A stretch of 49,954 nt of DNA from Pseudonocardia sp. (GCA_016794615.1 JAEUJO010000252.1:1-49954), one strand, 5' to 3'. Positions 1-8,857 are shown, counted from the stretch's first letter. Made by a program: numbers and translations. The notes: generated by a model not told the origin, from the letters alone.

Positions 1-737
1 CTGCGGACCATCGAGTGGCAGAAGGCATCGGCCGACACCGCTGCCTCGACGCTCCCGTCCGGCCCGCGGGTCCACTCCAGGCGCTGCAGCGCCCGCACCG
101 TCGTCGCACGCTCCCGGCGCTTGCAGAACGCGGCGAAGTCGTGCTCGCCGAGCAACCCGGCGGACGCGGCCGTGACGGCCTCGAGATCCAGCGGATGCGG
201 CCAGGCCAGCGTGTCGCGGGCACGCAGCGGGTCCGCGCCCCAGGGCGCGGTGGCGATCCGGTATCGGTAGTGACGGCCCAGCGCCGCGAACCGGGCGTCG
301 AACTCCACCGGCACGGGCGTGACGGCGGTGACCCGCACGTCGGAGGGCAGCAGCCGGGCCAACCGGCGCACGGCCTGTGCCGGTTCGAGGTTCGTGGGCA
401 GGTCCGCGGAGGCGACCTGACCGGTCGCGTGCACCCCGGCATCGGTCCGCCCGGCCACCGTCAGCGCGACGGGCATCCGCAGGATCACGGCCAGCGCATC
501 GGTGAGCACCCCGGCCACGGTGCGCCGCCCGGGCTGGGCGGCCCAGCCGGAGAAGTCGGTGCCGTCGTAGGCGATGTCGAGCCGGAACCTCGCGGTTCGG
601 CGTGGCTCGGGCAGCGGAGCCCCGGGAAACACGGCCGGAACAGCGACGAGCCCGCCGTCCCCTGCCCCACCGAGAAGCCCCCGCCTGGCGGCGTCGGCTT
701 CTCGGACATGCGTCGGGGGGACGGCGGGCTCGTTCAC
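1..737 (-). CDS. truA: tRNA pseudouridine synthase A, 3' end cut by window edge
   Basis: Minus-strand frame encoding a TruA-family enzyme, which isomerises uridines 38-40 of the tRNA anticodon arm. The frame reads [15 protein letters not shown] (typical TruA N-terminus), then [16 protein letters not shown] containing the catalytic Asp of the GRTDxGVHA motif, then a RALQRLEW and [17 protein letters not shown] region near the window edge. The C-terminus lies outside. The start is uncertain: GTG at 737 is 11 nt after the rplQ stop, and an alternative GTG at 632 would remove about 35 poorly conserved residues; neither has a clear ribosome-binding site. It follows rplQ as the last gene of the alpha-operon segment, as in many actinobacteria. 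Confidence 0.9.
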   Translation of the reverse strand, partial: MNEPAVPPTHVREADAARRGLLGGAGDGGLVAVPAVFPGAPLPEPRRTARFRLDIAYDGTDFSGWAAQPGRRTVAGVLTDALAVILRMPVALTVAGRTDAGVHATGQVASADLPTNLEPAQAVRRLARLLPSDVRVTAVTPVPVEFDARFAALGRHYRYRIATAPWGADPLRARDTLAWPHPLDLEAVTAASAGLLGEHDFAAFCKRRERATTVRALQRLEWTRGPDGSVEAAVSADAFCHSMVR

Positions 738-748
738 ATGCGGGTGGG

Positions 749-1522
749 TCAGGACCGCGGTGCAGGCGGCTCGAACCCGGCGGCCTCGGCGGCCGCAGGC
801 GTCGCGAACCAGACCTCGGCCACGGTCTGCCCGTAGTGCGGCGACTCGGGGACGTGGTAGAGCCTCGAGTCCTCGTTGCCCTTGATCGGGAAGCCCTCCG
901 GCGCCTCGGACGGGTCGGCCAGCGGGGCGTGGCTGCCCTCGCCGTACGGCGCGTCCGCGGTCGAGGTGCTCTCCTCGGCCGGTGTCTCGGCAGCCGGGGC
1001 GTCGACTGTCTCGGCCACCGTCGCCGAAGCACCCTCAGCCTCGTCGACGGCGTTCTCCCCGGTGGTCGGGCCCGGCTCCGCGACGGCGGGCGCCGCCGGG
1101 GTGGCCGGCTGACGGCGCTGCGACCCGGCAACGCGCCGGGCCCGGTCCGCCTCGTCCGTGACGGTCTTCTGCGACACCAGCTCGATCACGGCCATCGGGG
1201 CGTTGTCGCCCTGACGCGCCAGCGTCTTGGTGATGCGCGTGTAGCCGCCGTTGCGGTCGGCGAAGAACGGTCCGATCTCGTGCATCAAGCGGTGCACGGT
1301 CTCCCGGTCCCGGATCACCTTCTGGATCTCGCGGCGGTTGTGCAGGTCGCCACGCTTGGCCTTGGTGATCAGGCGCTCGGCGTACGGGCGGAGCCGCTTC
1401 GCCTTGGCCTCGGTCGTGGTGATCTTGCCGTGCTGGAACAGCGAAGTCGCCAGGTTGGCCAGGATCAGCCGCTGGTGCGCGGGCGAGCCGCCGAGGCGGG
1501 CGCCCTTGGTGGGCTGAGGCAT
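749..1522 (-). CDS. rplQ: 50S ribosomal protein L17 with long C-terminal extension
   Basis: Residues 1 to about 120 are canonical L17 ([19 protein letters not shown] start, then [19 protein letters not shown]), a large-subunit protein near the exit tunnel. At 257 aa the protein is about twice the bacterial norm. After a Pro/Ala/Glu-rich linker (about 130-190) comes a compact module with [18 protein letters not shown] followed by a Tyr, AEVWF and [11 protein letters not shown]. This looks like a short globular domain found fused to other actinobacterial proteins, often labelled a sunset domain; that name is from memory and not verified. ATG start is 2 nt after the rpoA stop. Confidence 0.96.
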   Translation of the reverse strand: MPQPTKGARLGGSPAHQRLILANLATSLFQHGKITTTEAKAKRLRPYAERLITKAKRGDLHNRREIQKVIRDRETVHRLMHEIGPFFADRNGGYTRITKTLARQGDNAPMAVIELVSQKTVTDEADRARRVAGSQRRQPATPAAPAVAEPGPTTGENAVDEAEGASATVAETVDAPAAETPAEESTSTADAPYGEGSHAPLADPSEAPEGFPIKGNEDSRLYHVPESPHYGQTVAEVWFATPAAAEAAGFEPPAPRS

Positions 1523-1524
1523 CG

Positions 1525-2571
1525 CTACAGCTGCTCCGTTTCTGCGTAGTCCTGACCGTCGTCACCGAACGGCTGGTCCGGGTCGAACGTGTCCGTGGTG
1601 TAGTCCGTGGCCGCCACGGTCGGGTCGAACCCGGGCGGGCTGTCCTTGAGCGCGAGGCCGAGCCCGACGAGCTTCATCTTGACCTCGTCGATCGACTTCG
1701 CACCGAAGTTGCGGATGTCGAGCAGGTCGGCCTCGCTCCGGCCCACCAGCTCGCCGACGGTGTGGATGCCCTCGCGCTTGAGGCAGTTGTAGGAACGGAC
1801 CGTCAGGTCCAGCTCCTCGATCGGCATCGCGAAGGCGGCGATGGTGTCGGCCTCCTGCGGCGAGGGGCCGATCTCGATGCCCTCTGCGTCGACGTTCAGC
1901 TCGCGGGCCAGGCCGAAGAGCTCCACGAGGGTCTTGCCGGCCGAGGCCAGCGCGTCCCGCGGGGTGATCGACGGCTTGGTCTCGACGTCCAGCACGAGAC
2001 GGTCGAAGTCGGTGCGCTGCTCGACGCGGGTCGCCTCGACCTTGTAGGTCACCTTCAGCACCGGCGAGTAGATCGAGTCGACCGGGATGCGGCCGATCTC
2101 GGCGCCGGTGGCCTTGTTCTGCTGGGCCGGCACGTAACCGCGGCCCCGCTCGACGACCAGCTCGACCTCGAGGCGGCCCTTGTCGTTCAGGGTGGCGATG
2201 TGCAGGTCCGGGTTGTGCACGGTGACACCGGCCGGGGGCACGATGTCACCCGCGGTGACCGGGCCGGGGCCCTGCTTGCGCAGGTACATCGTCACCGGCT
2301 CGTCCTCCTCGGAGCTCACGACGAGCTCCTTGAGGTTCAGGATGATGTCGGTGACATCCTCCTTGACGCCCGGGACGGTGGTGAACTCGTGCAGCACGCC
2401 GTCGATGCGGATGCTGGTGACGGCAGCGCCGGGGATGGACGACAGGAGGGTGCGCCGGAGCGAGTTGCCCAGCGTGTAGCCGAATCCGGGCTCCAGCGGC
2501 TCGATGACGAACCGCGACCGGGTGTCGGTGACCGCGTCCTCGGTCAGGGCGGGGCGCTGAGAGATCAGCAC
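1525..2571 (-). CDS. rpoA: DNA-directed RNA polymerase subunit alpha
   Basis: The 348-aa alpha subunit dimerises through its N-terminal domain to nucleate RNA polymerase assembly. Residues about 1-230 form the NTD ([21 protein letters not shown]). A linker follows, and the CTD has the [25 protein letters not shown]-element helix. The acidic tail ends in AETEQL. I chose the GTG at 2571 because it gives the family N-terminus [11 protein letters not shown] and sits behind a GAAGGAG ribosome-binding site with normal spacing. The open frame extends 22 codons further upstream, but that extension looks non-coding. It is followed by rplQ after 2 nt. Confidence 0.97.
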   Translation of the reverse strand: MLISQRPALTEDAVTDTRSRFVIEPLEPGFGYTLGNSLRRTLLSSIPGAAVTSIRIDGVLHEFTTVPGVKEDVTDIILNLKELVVSSEEDEPVTMYLRKQGPGPVTAGDIVPPAGVTVHNPDLHIATLNDKGRLEVELVVERGRGYVPAQQNKATGAEIGRIPVDSIYSPVLKVTYKVEATRVEQRTDFDRLVLDVETKPSITPRDALASAGKTLVELFGLARELNVDAEGIEIGPSPQEADTIAAFAMPIEELDLTVRSYNCLKREGIHTVGELVGRSEADLLDIRNFGAKSIDEVKMKLVGLGLALKDSPPGFDPTVAATDYTTDTFDPDQPFGDDGQDYAETEQL

Positions 2572-2613
2572 AGGTGTTTCTCCTTCGGTTGCCGCGGCAC
2601 CCACCATTTGATG

Positions 2614-2642
2614 CCGCAGTGAGCCCCCGAGCCCCACTGCGG
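2614..2642 (-). other. Stem-loop in the rpsD-rpoA spacer
   Basis: A perfect 8-bp inverted repeat (CCGCAGTG and CACTGCGG, 13-nt loop) lies in the 91-nt gap between the rpsD stop and the rpoA start. It could attenuate or process the message between the S4 gene and rpoA. Function is inferred only from position. Confidence 0.4.
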
Positions 2643-2662
2643 GGCCCGGGGGACGAGCCCTG

Positions 2663-3268
2663 CTACTTGGAGTAGAGCTCGACGATCAGCTGCTCGGTGA
2701 CCTGCGTGTCGATCTGTGCCCGCTCCGGGAGCTGGTGCACCAGGATGCGCAGGCTGCTGGGCACGACCTGCAGCCAGGCCGGGACCGGCCGGTCGCCCAC
2801 CAGCTCCTTGGCGATGATGAAGGGGTCGGTGGGCATCGACTTCGGCTTGACGTCGATGACGTCCCACTGCGACACCCGGAAGCTGGGGATGTCGACCTTC
2901 TTCCCGTTGACCAGGAAGTGGCCGTGGTTCACCAGCTGACGGGCCATGCGCCGGGTGCGCGCGAGGCCCGCCCGATACACGACGTTGTCCAGGCGCGACT
3001 CGAGGATCTGCAGCAGGTTGTCGCCGGTCTTGCCCTGGCGACGGTTGGCCTCCTCGTAGTAGCGGCGGAACTGCTTCTCCAGCACGCCGTACGCGAAGCG
3101 GGCCTTCTGCTTCTCCTGCATCTGCAGGAGGTACTCGGTCTCCTTGATCCGGATCCGGCCGTGCTGGCCGGGCGGGTAGGGGCGACGCTCGAAAGCCTGG
3201 TCGCCGCCGACGAGGTCGACCTTCAGCCGGCGGGACTTGCGGGTCATGGGGCCGGTGTAGCGAGCCAT
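2663..3268 (-). CDS. rpsD: 30S ribosomal protein S4
   Basis: Primary 16S rRNA-binding protein that nucleates assembly of the 30S body. The 201-aa product starts [15 protein letters not shown]. It has the S4 RNA-binding fold around residues 90-150 ([19 protein letters not shown], then [18 protein letters not shown]) and ends [10 protein letters not shown]. No zinc-binding cysteines are visible at the N-terminus, so this is the C-minus form of S4. It begins 19 nt after rpsK behind a GGGGAGAGGAG stretch. The next gene, rpoA, is 91 nt away across a stem-loop. Confidence 0.97.
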   Translation of the reverse strand: MARYTGPMTRKSRRLKVDLVGGDQAFERRPYPPGQHGRIRIKETEYLLQMQEKQKARFAYGVLEKQFRRYYEEANRRQGKTGDNLLQILESRLDNVVYRAGLARTRRMARQLVNHGHFLVNGKKVDIPSFRVSQWDVIDVKPKSMPTDPFIIAKELVGDRPVPAWLQVVPSSLRILVHQLPERAQIDTQVTEQLIVELYSK

Positions 3269-3287
3269 GTCTGGTTGCTCCTCTCCC

Positions 3288-3695
3288 CTAGACCCGGCGC
3301 CGCTTGGGCGGGCGGCAGCCGTTGTGCGGCTGCGGGGTGACGTCGGAAATGGTGCCCACCTCGAGGCCGGCGGCCTGCAGCGAACGAATCGCGGTCTCCC
3401 GGCCGGAGCCGGGACCCTTGACGAACACGTCGACCTTCTTCATGCCGTGCTCGGCGGCCTTGCGGGCGGCGCTCTCGGCGGCCATCTGCGCGGCGAACGG
3501 GGTGGACTTGCGCGAGCCCTTGAAGCCGACGTGGCCCGCGGAGGCCCACGCGATCACCGCACCGGTCGGGTCCGTGATGGACACGATGGTGTTGTTGAAG
3601 GTGCTCTTGATGTGCGCGTGACCGTGCGCGACGTTCTTCTTCTCCTTGCGGCGGACCTTCTTCGGTCCGGCCGCCGTGCGGCTGCGGGGCGGCAT
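3288..3695 (-). CDS. rpsK: 30S ribosomal protein S11
   Basis: Platform protein of the 30S subunit near the E-site codon. The 135-aa sequence shows the basic N-terminus ([20 protein letters not shown]), [20 protein letters not shown] in the core, and the C-terminal [18 protein letters not shown] signature. Its ATG shares one base with the rpsM stop codon (TAATG), so translation is almost certainly coupled. Confidence 0.98.
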   Translation of the reverse strand: MPPRSRTAAGPKKVRRKEKKNVAHGHAHIKSTFNNTIVSITDPTGAVIAWASAGHVGFKGSRKSTPFAAQMAAESAARKAAEHGMKKVDVFVKGPGSGRETAIRSLQAAGLEVGTISDVTPQPHNGCRPPKRRRV

Positions 3696-4075
3696 TACTT
3701 CTTACCTGCCTTCTTCTTGCCGGCGACGGTCTTCTTCGGACCCTTGCGGCCGCGGGCGTTGGTCTTGGTCCGCTGGCCGCGCACCGGCAGCCCCCGGCGG
3801 TGCCGGATCCCCTGGTAGCAGCCGATCTCGATCTTCCGACGGATGTCCGCCTGCACCTCGCGGCGCAGGTCGCCCTCGACCCGGAAGTTGCTCTCGATGT
3901 ACTCACGCAGCGCGACGAGGTCCTCGTCGGTCAGGTCCTTCGTGCGCAGGTCGTAGCCGATCCCCGTGGCGTTGAGGACCTCCTTCGACCGGGTGCGTCC
4001 GATCCCGTAGATGTAGGTGAGCGCGACCTCCATCCGCTTGTCGCGGGGGAGGTCGACGCCGGCGAGACGTGCCAT
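3695..4075 (-). CDS. rpsM: 30S ribosomal protein S13
   Basis: Head protein of the small subunit that contacts the P-site tRNA and helps form intersubunit bridges. The 126-aa product has [20 protein letters not shown] at the N-terminus, the helix-two-turn-helix region around [34 protein letters not shown], and a lysine-rich tail ([13 protein letters not shown]). It is the first gene after the 250-nt rpmJ-rpsM spacer, which holds a strong hairpin. It may therefore have its own promoter there, though I could not identify one confidently. Confidence 0.98.
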   Translation of the reverse strand: MARLAGVDLPRDKRMEVALTYIYGIGRTRSKEVLNATGIGYDLRTKDLTDEDLVALREYIESNFRVEGDLRREVQADIRRKIEIGCYQGIRHRRGLPVRGQRTKTNARGRKGPKKTVAGKKKAGKK

Positions 4076-4272
4076 GCGGCGGGGTGCTCCTGTCGTTGTG
4101 CCGGGTACTCCCGACGACCGTCCCGACCGCGCAGCGGCCGAGCCCCGGCCCGGTTCCGGGGGCGGACCGCGCCCGTTGGCGCGGCAGGTTCGTCGGGTTC
4201 CTCTGGTGGTGCTGCGGTCAGATGACCGCGACGTGCAGAGAGATGACGTGCGGAGAGACTCTGAGTGGGGTC

Positions 4273-4320
4273 CTGAAGAGACCGGGTCCCGCGCCTTCGG
4301 CGCACCTACCGGTTCTTCAG
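4273..4320 (-). terminator. Extended hairpin just downstream of rpmJ
   Basis: Starting 5 nt after the rpmJ stop, CTGAAGA pairs with TCTTCAG and ACCGG with CCGGT (one bulged base). An inner GCGCC/GGCGC stem has a 3-nt loop. Together they make a 17-bp interrupted stem. No T tract follows, as is common for actinobacterial terminators. It probably terminates or attenuates infA-rpmJ before rpsM. A second small stem (7 bp, CCGCGCC/GGCGCGG) lies at 4167-4184. Confidence 0.6.
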
Positions 4321-4325
4321 CATCC

Positions 4326-4439
4326 TCATCCCTGGCGCTGCTTGTGGCGCAGGTTCTCGCAGATCACCATGACTCGCCCGTGACGGCGGATCACCTTGCA
4401 CTTGTCGCAGATCTTCTTGACGCTCGGGTTGACCTTCAC
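4326..4439 (-). CDS. rpmJ: 50S ribosomal protein L36
   Basis: The 37-aa protein has the classic L36 sequence: [20 protein letters not shown], then [15 protein letters not shown]. The CxxC...C...H zinc ribbon (Cys11, Cys14, Cys27, His32) is intact, so this is the zinc-binding form. GTG start at 4439 with AAAAGGA upstream. The start overlaps the stop of a 10-codon mini-ORF that fills part of the infA-rpmJ gap. Confidence 0.95.
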   Translation of the reverse strand: MKVNPSVKKICDKCKVIRRHGRVMVICENLRHKQRQG

Positions 4440-4468
4440 GTCGTCGATCCTTTTCTCGGTGGCGTCAT
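4436..4468 (-). CDS. Bridging mini-ORF between infA and rpmJ (10 aa)
   Basis: The frame reads [10 protein letters not shown]. Its ATG sits about 5 nt behind AAAAGG, a plausible ribosome-binding site. Its TGA stop overlaps the rpmJ GTG (GTGA), so ribosomes finishing it would be placed on the rpmJ start. No homologue is recognised; the role as a translational coupler is inference. It may be chance, but four similar arrangements occur in this window. Confidence 0.35.
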   Translation of the reverse strand: MTPPRKGSTT

Positions 4469-4538
4469 TGAGACCTTTTCGACCGGCGTCGATCTGGACC
4501 TCGGCTGCCGTTGGCCAAACGGCTTGGTCGAAACGGCC

Positions 4539-4760
4539 TCACTTGTAGCGGTAGACGATGCGGCCGCGGGTCAGGTCGTACGGCGACAGCTCTACGACCA
4601 CCCGGTCCTCGGGGAGGATCCGGATGTAGTGCTGCCGCATCTTCCCACTGATGTGGGCCAGGACCCGGTGCCCGTTCTCCAGCTCCACGCGAAACATCGC
4701 GTTCGGCAGGGGTTCCACGACCCGGCCCTCGACCTCGATCGCCCCGTCCTTCTTGGCCAT
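4539..4760 (-). CDS. infA: Translation initiation factor IF-1
   Basis: Small OB-fold factor that binds the 30S A site during initiation. It is 73 aa, [20 protein letters not shown] to [11 protein letters not shown], which is the full family length. The open frame extends 39 codons upstream but only the MAKK start matches IF-1. A TACACT -10-like element at 4879-4884 suggests transcription begins about 110 nt upstream. It is followed after 99 nt by rpmJ, with a mini-ORF between. Confidence 0.97.
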   Translation of the reverse strand: MAKKDGAIEVEGRVVEPLPNAMFRVELENGHRVLAHISGKMRQHYIRILPEDRVVVELSPYDLTRGRIVYRYK

Positions 4761-4878
4761 GTCCTCCGCGTTCCGTGACAGAAGTGGTATCGGTCCTCGC
4801 TCGCGGGCACGCCACAACCCAGAACCGTGGAGTGCGGGAAGCACGACGGAACGGGCCCTGCGGGCACGCGCGAACACC

Positions 4879-4884
4879 AGTGTA
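4879..4884 (-). promoter_or_regulatory. Candidate infA -10 element
   Basis: TACACT on the minus strand fits the actinobacterial TAnnnT -10 pattern and lies about 120 nt upstream of infA, in the 265-nt divergent spacer with the lldD2-like gene. No good -35 is visible. Confidence 0.4.
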
Positions 4885-5013
4885 CGTCGCTTGTCTGACT
4901 TGCCACGCGTGGGGTGGACGCACCCACCCGTTCCGGATGGAACCGCGGCGCTCAGCTCCCGGGCGGGCCGCAGGGGCGGGTCCCGAGCGGCGACGTGGCG
5001 CTCGAGTCGAGCC

Positions 5014-5019
5014 TACGCT
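5014..5019 (+). promoter_or_regulatory. Candidate leaderless promoter -10 for the lldD2-like gene
   Basis: TACGCT ends exactly 6 nt before the ATG at 5026. A transcript would therefore start on or next to the start codon. The nearby GAGG is too close to the ATG to act as a normal ribosome-binding site. Leaderless messages are common in actinobacteria. Confidence 0.45.
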
Positions 5020-5025
5020 GCGAGG

Positions 5026-6234
5026 ATGGCCCCGCGTCGCCTGCCTCGGCCCCGCGAGCTCGCACCGCTCCTGCGGCCCGCCCCGTTCGTGCGCGACGCC
5101 ACCGCTCGGCGGCTGCGCCGCGCGGCCGCCGTCGCCGACCTCCGGACGATCGCCCGACGGCGCACCCCGCGTGCGGTGTTCGACTACTGCGACGGCGCCG
5201 CCGACGGTGAGCAGTCCCTCCGCCGGGCCCGGGAGGCGTTCGAGGGGGTCGAGTTCCAGCCGTCGGTGCTGCGCGACGTATCCACCGTCGACACCGGCCG
5301 CGACATCCTCGGCCGGCGTTCGGCCCTCCCGTTCGCGTTCGCCCCCACCGGCTTCACGCGGATGGTGCACACCGAGGGTGAACGCGCGGTGGCGTCCGTC
5401 GCCCAGGAGATCGGCGTTCCCTACACCTTGTCGACCATGGGCACGACCACCATCGAGGACCTGGCTTCTTCCGTGCCCTCGGCCCGGCTGTGGTTTCAGC
5501 TCTACCTGTGGCGCGACCGATCGTTCGGTGCGGACCTCGTCCAGCGCGCTGCCGCCGCCGGCTACGACACGCTCATGCTCACCGTCGACACGCCCGCAGG
5601 CGGAGCGCGGCTGCGCGATGTCCGCAACGGTCTGTCGATCCCGCCCGCGCTCTCGATGCGCACGTTCCTCGACGGCGCGCTGCACCCGCACTGGTGGTTC
5701 GACCTGTTGACCACCGAACCCCTGACGTTCGCGACGCTCGCCGCCGGAGGCACCCCCGAGCAGCTGATCAACCGGGTCTTCGACCCCGCCCTGACCATGG
5801 CCGACGTCGAGTGGCTCCGCGGCACCTGGCCCGGCAAGCTCGTGGTCAAGGGAGTGCAGAGCGTCGACGACGCCGTCCGCGTGGTGGACGCGGGGGCGGA
5901 CGCCGTCCTGCTGTCCAACCACGGCGGCCGCCAGCTCGACCGCGCACCCGTGCCGCTGCAGCTGGTGGCACCCACCGCCCAGGCGCTGGGTGGGCGGGCC
6001 GAGGTGCTCGTGGACACCGGCATCACCAACGGCGGCGACGTCGTCGCGGCCGTGGCGCTGGGGGCCACGGCCGCGCTCGTCGGGCGGGCCTACCTGTACG
6101 GGCTGATGGCGGGCGGGCGCGCCGGTGTGGCGAAGGCGGCCGAGATCCTCCGGACGGACATCGTCCGCACGCTCCAGCTGCTGGGCGTGCCGAGCGTGGA
6201 CGAGCTCGCCCCCCAGCACGTGCGGCTGCGATAG
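5026..6234 (+). CDS. lldD2: FMN-dependent alpha-hydroxy acid (probably L-lactate) dehydrogenase, LldD2-like
   Basis: A 402-aa TIM-barrel flavoprotein that closely resembles mycobacterial LldD2 as I recall it: RDLxxIAxRRTPRAxFDY at the N-terminus, [43 protein letters not shown] and the C-terminal [12 protein letters not shown]. Conserved FMN/catalytic residues are present: Lys275 in LVVKGVQ, catalytic His299 and Arg302 in [12 protein letters not shown]. It would oxidise L-lactate or a similar 2-hydroxy acid and pass electrons to the respiratory chain; substrate is not proven. ATG at 5026 is preferred over upstream codons by family alignment. It is divergent from infA and followed by an MFS gene. 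Confidence 0.92.
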   Translation: MAPRRLPRPRELAPLLRPAPFVRDATARRLRRAAAVADLRTIARRRTPRAVFDYCDGAADGEQSLRRAREAFEGVEFQPSVLRDVSTVDTGRDILGRRSALPFAFAPTGFTRMVHTEGERAVASVAQEIGVPYTLSTMGTTTIEDLASSVPSARLWFQLYLWRDRSFGADLVQRAAAAGYDTLMLTVDTPAGGARLRDVRNGLSIPPALSMRTFLDGALHPHWWFDLLTTEPLTFATLAAGGTPEQLINRVFDPALTMADVEWLRGTWPGKLVVKGVQSVDDAVRVVDAGADAVLLSNHGGRQLDRAPVPLQLVAPTAQALGGRAEVLVDTGITNGGDVVAAVALGATAALVGRAYLYGLMAGGRAGVAKAAEILRTDIVRTLQLLGVPSVDELAPQHVRLR

Positions 6235-6345
6235 GCCGCATCTCGGATCGTGCGCCGCGCGCGCTCCGCCCGCCCTCGGAAAATGCCGGCGAAAGTGTCC
6301 GGGGTCCCGCCTACCGTCGTCGTACCAGGGGCGGGAGGAGCGGCG

Positions 6346-7662
6346 GTGTCCGAGGGCGTCGGCCATGCGAACACCGGCAACGACAGTGCCGTGCTGCCGG
6401 GGCCGGGGGAGCCGCGTCGCCTGCCGCGGTCGCTGCGCCCGTTCCGGCACCGCGAGTACCGGCTGCTGATCGCGTCGGCGGCGGCCTCGCTGCTCGCCGA
6501 CGGACTGTGGCTCGTCGCCCTCGTGTGGCAGGTCATCGGGTCGGGCGGCGGCCCGTCCGACCTGTCGATGGTGGCGGCGGCGACGAGCCTGGGGCTGGTC
6601 GTCGCCGTGCTGATGGGCGGTGTGGCGGCCGACCGCTTCCCGAAGCGGGCCGTGCTGCTCGGCGTCGAGGCGGTGCGCACGGCCATCCCGGTCGTCACCG
6701 GCGTCCTCGCCCTCGCCGGCGGGCTGCAGGTGTGGTCCCTCGTGGCGCCGGCGTTCCTCGTCGGAGCGGCGGGCGGCTTCTACTACCCGACGTGGTCGGC
6801 GGTCGTACCGGCGCTGCTCCCCGCGGACGAGCTGCTCGCCGCGAACGGCATCGAGGGGATGCTGCGTCCGCTCGCCCAGCAGGCGGCCGGGCCTGCGCTG
6901 GCCGGGCTGCTGGTCGCGGTCTTCTCCCCGCAGATCGCGCTGCTGGGGGCAGGCGTCGCGTACCTGGGCGCCCTGCTGCCGCTGCTGGCGATGTGCCCCG
7001 TTGCGCGCCCCACCGCGGAGAGCCGGGACGCGGCAGCGCCGTCGGTGCGCCGTCAGCTCGCAGAGGGCTTCGCGTACCTGTTCCGTACCGGGTGGCTGTT
7101 CGCCACGCTGGCCTTCGCCATGCTGTACGTCCTTCTCGTCATGGGCCCCATCGAGGTGCTGCTGCCGTTCGCGATCCGCGACCGGGTCGGCGCCGGCCCC
7201 GCCGCCCTCTCCCTGGTGCTGGCTGCCTACGGCGTGGGCTGCGCTGTGGGGGCGCTGCTCGTGTCGTCGACGCACCTGCCGCGTCGGTACCTGACCGTGA
7301 TGCTGCTGTGCTGGGGCCTCGGCACGCTGCCGATGCTCGCGTTCGGCCTGTCCAGGCTGCTCTGGGTCATGGTCGTAGCGGGCCTCGTCCTGGGTCTCAC
7401 GGACGCCGGCGGTATGGTCATCTGGGGCACCCTGCTGCAGCGCCGCGTACCGGCACACCTGCTCGGGCGCGTGTCGAGCCTCGACTTCTTCGTCTCGCTC
7501 GCGCTCATGCCGGTGTCGATGGCGCTGGCGGGCCCCGTCGGTGAGCGGATCGGGATCCCCGCGACGTTCGTGGTCGCGGCTGTCGTGGCCCCGGTCCTGG
7601 CTGTGGTCACGCTGCTCGCCTGGCGGCTGCCGCGCGACGAGATCGCCCACCCGCTCGCCTGA
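6346..7662 (+). CDS. MFS transporter, EntS-like drug/siderophore exporter family
   Basis: A 438-aa integral membrane protein with about 12 hydrophobic segments. PFRHREYRLLIASAAASLLADG is the typical start of the MFS_3 (enterobactin exporter-like) group, and the cytoplasmic loop GGVAADRFPKRAVLLG matches MFS motif A. GTG at 6346 is chosen because GGGAGGAG lies about 7 nt upstream; the frame is open a further 32 codons. A TACCGT at 6312-6317 could be its -10. Substrate is unknown. It is convergent with the truncated pntB, leaving only 26 nt between stop codons. Confidence 0.88.
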   Translation: MSEGVGHANTGNDSAVLPGPGEPRRLPRSLRPFRHREYRLLIASAAASLLADGLWLVALVWQVIGSGGGPSDLSMVAAATSLGLVVAVLMGGVAADRFPKRAVLLGVEAVRTAIPVVTGVLALAGGLQVWSLVAPAFLVGAAGGFYYPTWSAVVPALLPADELLAANGIEGMLRPLAQQAAGPALAGLLVAVFSPQIALLGAGVAYLGALLPLLAMCPVARPTAESRDAAAPSVRRQLAEGFAYLFRTGWLFATLAFAMLYVLLVMGPIEVLLPFAIRDRVGAGPAALSLVLAAYGVGCAVGALLVSSTHLPRRYLTVMLLCWGLGTLPMLAFGLSRLLWVMVVAGLVLGLTDAGGMVIWGTLLQRRVPAHLLGRVSSLDFFVSLALMPVSMALAGPVGERIGIPATFVVAAVVAPVLAVVTLLAWRLPRDEIAHPLA

Positions 7663-7688
7663 CCTGTTGCTCGTGCGCGTGAGCACGA

Positions 7689-8519
7689 TCACCGAGCGGC
7701 GGTGGTCGACGCTCCGAACCCGCCCGCGACGATCGCCAGGACGGAGCGGTTCGTGGCGGTCGCCATGAGGTTGATGAGGATCGAGCCGGACACCCCCACG
7801 ATCATCCCGGCGACGATCATCACCGTGTTGCCCAGCGCCAGACCGACCGCGGCGGCCGACAGCCCGGTCGACGCGTTCAACAGGGAGACCACCAGGAGCA
7901 TGTCGGCACCGCCGATGGGCAGCACGACCATGACGCCGAGCGCGGCGGCGAAGGCCAGGAGCCCGACCATCCACGGCTCCGCGCCGCCGATCGCCGCCGA
8001 CGCCGCACACGCCGCAGCCCCGGCCAGCAGCAGCAGGTTCACCGCCTGCTGCGCACGGCCCAACCCCAGCGGGCGGCCGGGCAGGATCTTCTGGAGCCTG
8101 CCGAACGCGACGAGCGAGCCCCAGAACGACACGGAGCCGACGGTGGCGCCGAGCAGGGTGGCGATCACGACGTACAGCGGCTGACCGGCGAACGCGTCCG
8201 TGGTCCGGAACTCCGACCACGCGATGAGGGCGACCGCGCCACCGCCGACGCCGTTGAACAGCGCCACCATCTGCGGCATCGCCGTCATCCGCACCCGCCG
8301 CGCGGCCGGCCCGCCCAGCGCGGCGCCGACCACGAGGCCCGCGAGGATCAGCAGCAGGTTGTGGCGCACCGTGAGCAGCGTCGCGAGCACCGCGACGAGC
8401 ATACCCACCGCAGCGATCTTGTTGCCCCGCACCGCCGTCCGCGGCTCGGTGAGTCCGGACAGGCCGAGAATGAGCAGCGCGAACGCGACGATGCAGAGCA
8501 GAGGGACGACGGCGGTCAC
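7689..8519 (-). CDS. pntB: Transhydrogenase beta subunit lacking the NADP(H)-binding domain
   Basis: The 276-aa protein aligns with the membrane domain of PntB only. It has about nine hydrophobic helices, the MPQMVALFNGVGGGAVALIA loop, LNASTGLSAAAVGLALGN with the Asn equivalent to E. coli PntB Asn222, and VGVSGSILINLM...NRSVLAIVAGGFGAS. Full PntB is about 460 aa and continues after GGFG into the NADP-binding domain III. Here the frame stops ten residues later, and the downstream DNA encodes the convergent MFS gene. Its GTG overlaps the pntA2 stop (GTGA). It is either a decayed remnant or part of a membrane-only complex that uses soluble domains encoded elsewhere. Confidence 0.85.
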   Translation of the reverse strand: MTAVVPLLCIVAFALLILGLSGLTEPRTAVRGNKIAAVGMLVAVLATLLTVRHNLLLILAGLVVGAALGGPAARRVRMTAMPQMVALFNGVGGGAVALIAWSEFRTTDAFAGQPLYVVIATLLGATVGSVSFWGSLVAFGRLQKILPGRPLGLGRAQQAVNLLLLAGAAACAASAAIGGAEPWMVGLLAFAAALGVMVVLPIGGADMLLVVSLLNASTGLSAAAVGLALGNTVMIVAGMIVGVSGSILINLMATATNRSVLAIVAGGFGASTTAAR

Positions 8520-8845
8520 CTCCTGCCGTCCTCGGGTCCCTGCACCGACCGCTCGGGCTTGAGCCCGTCCAGCATCCGGTCGGTGAGGAGGAACCCGCCC
8601 ACGACGTTGATCATGCCGAGGACGATCGCCACCACGAGGACGACCGCGTCGAGCGGCGACGGGTTCCCGAGTCGTCCGAGTACGACGATCCCGCCGAGCA
8701 GCACGACCCCGTGGATCGCGTTCGTGCCCGACATCAGCGGCGCGTGCAACGTGGTGGGCACCGTGGAGACCACCGTGAACCCGACGAACCCGGCCAGCAC
8801 GAGGATCGCCAGATCAGCCAGCAGGTCCCCGGACGTCCCGCCCAT
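8516..8845 (-). CDS. pntAB: Transhydrogenase alpha subunit, membrane part (PntA2/PntAb)
   Basis: A 109-aa protein with three to four membrane helices: DLAILVLAGFVGFTVVSTVP, LMSGTNAIHGVVLLGGI, VLVVAIVLGMINVVGGFLLTDRML. This is the C-terminal membrane segment of proton-translocating NAD(P) transhydrogenase alpha. In three-gene pnt operons a pntA1 gene for the NAD-binding domain I sits just upstream; here the upstream neighbour is map, so domain I is absent locally. ATG start is probably leaderless. The start of pntB overlaps its stop. Confidence 0.9.
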   Translation of the reverse strand: MGGTSGDLLADLAILVLAGFVGFTVVSTVPTTLHAPLMSGTNAIHGVVLLGGIVVLGRLGNPSPLDAVVLVVAIVLGMINVVGGFLLTDRMLDGLKPERSVQGPEDGRR

Positions 8846-8851
8846 GAGCCG

Positions 8852-8857
8852 AACCTA
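8852..8857 (-). promoter_or_regulatory. Candidate leaderless promoter -10 for pntA2
   Basis: TAGGTT on the minus strand, with 6 nt to the pntA2 ATG. This is the same geometry as upstream of the lldD2-like gene and tenA. No Shine-Dalgarno sequence is visible for pntA2. Confidence 0.4.

Noticed and set aside
4465..8220. A 1251-codon minus-strand open frame opposite the lldD2-like and MFS genes
   Set aside because: Same shadow effect: low-complexity Arg/Gly/Gln/His-rich translation, with real genes on the other strand.
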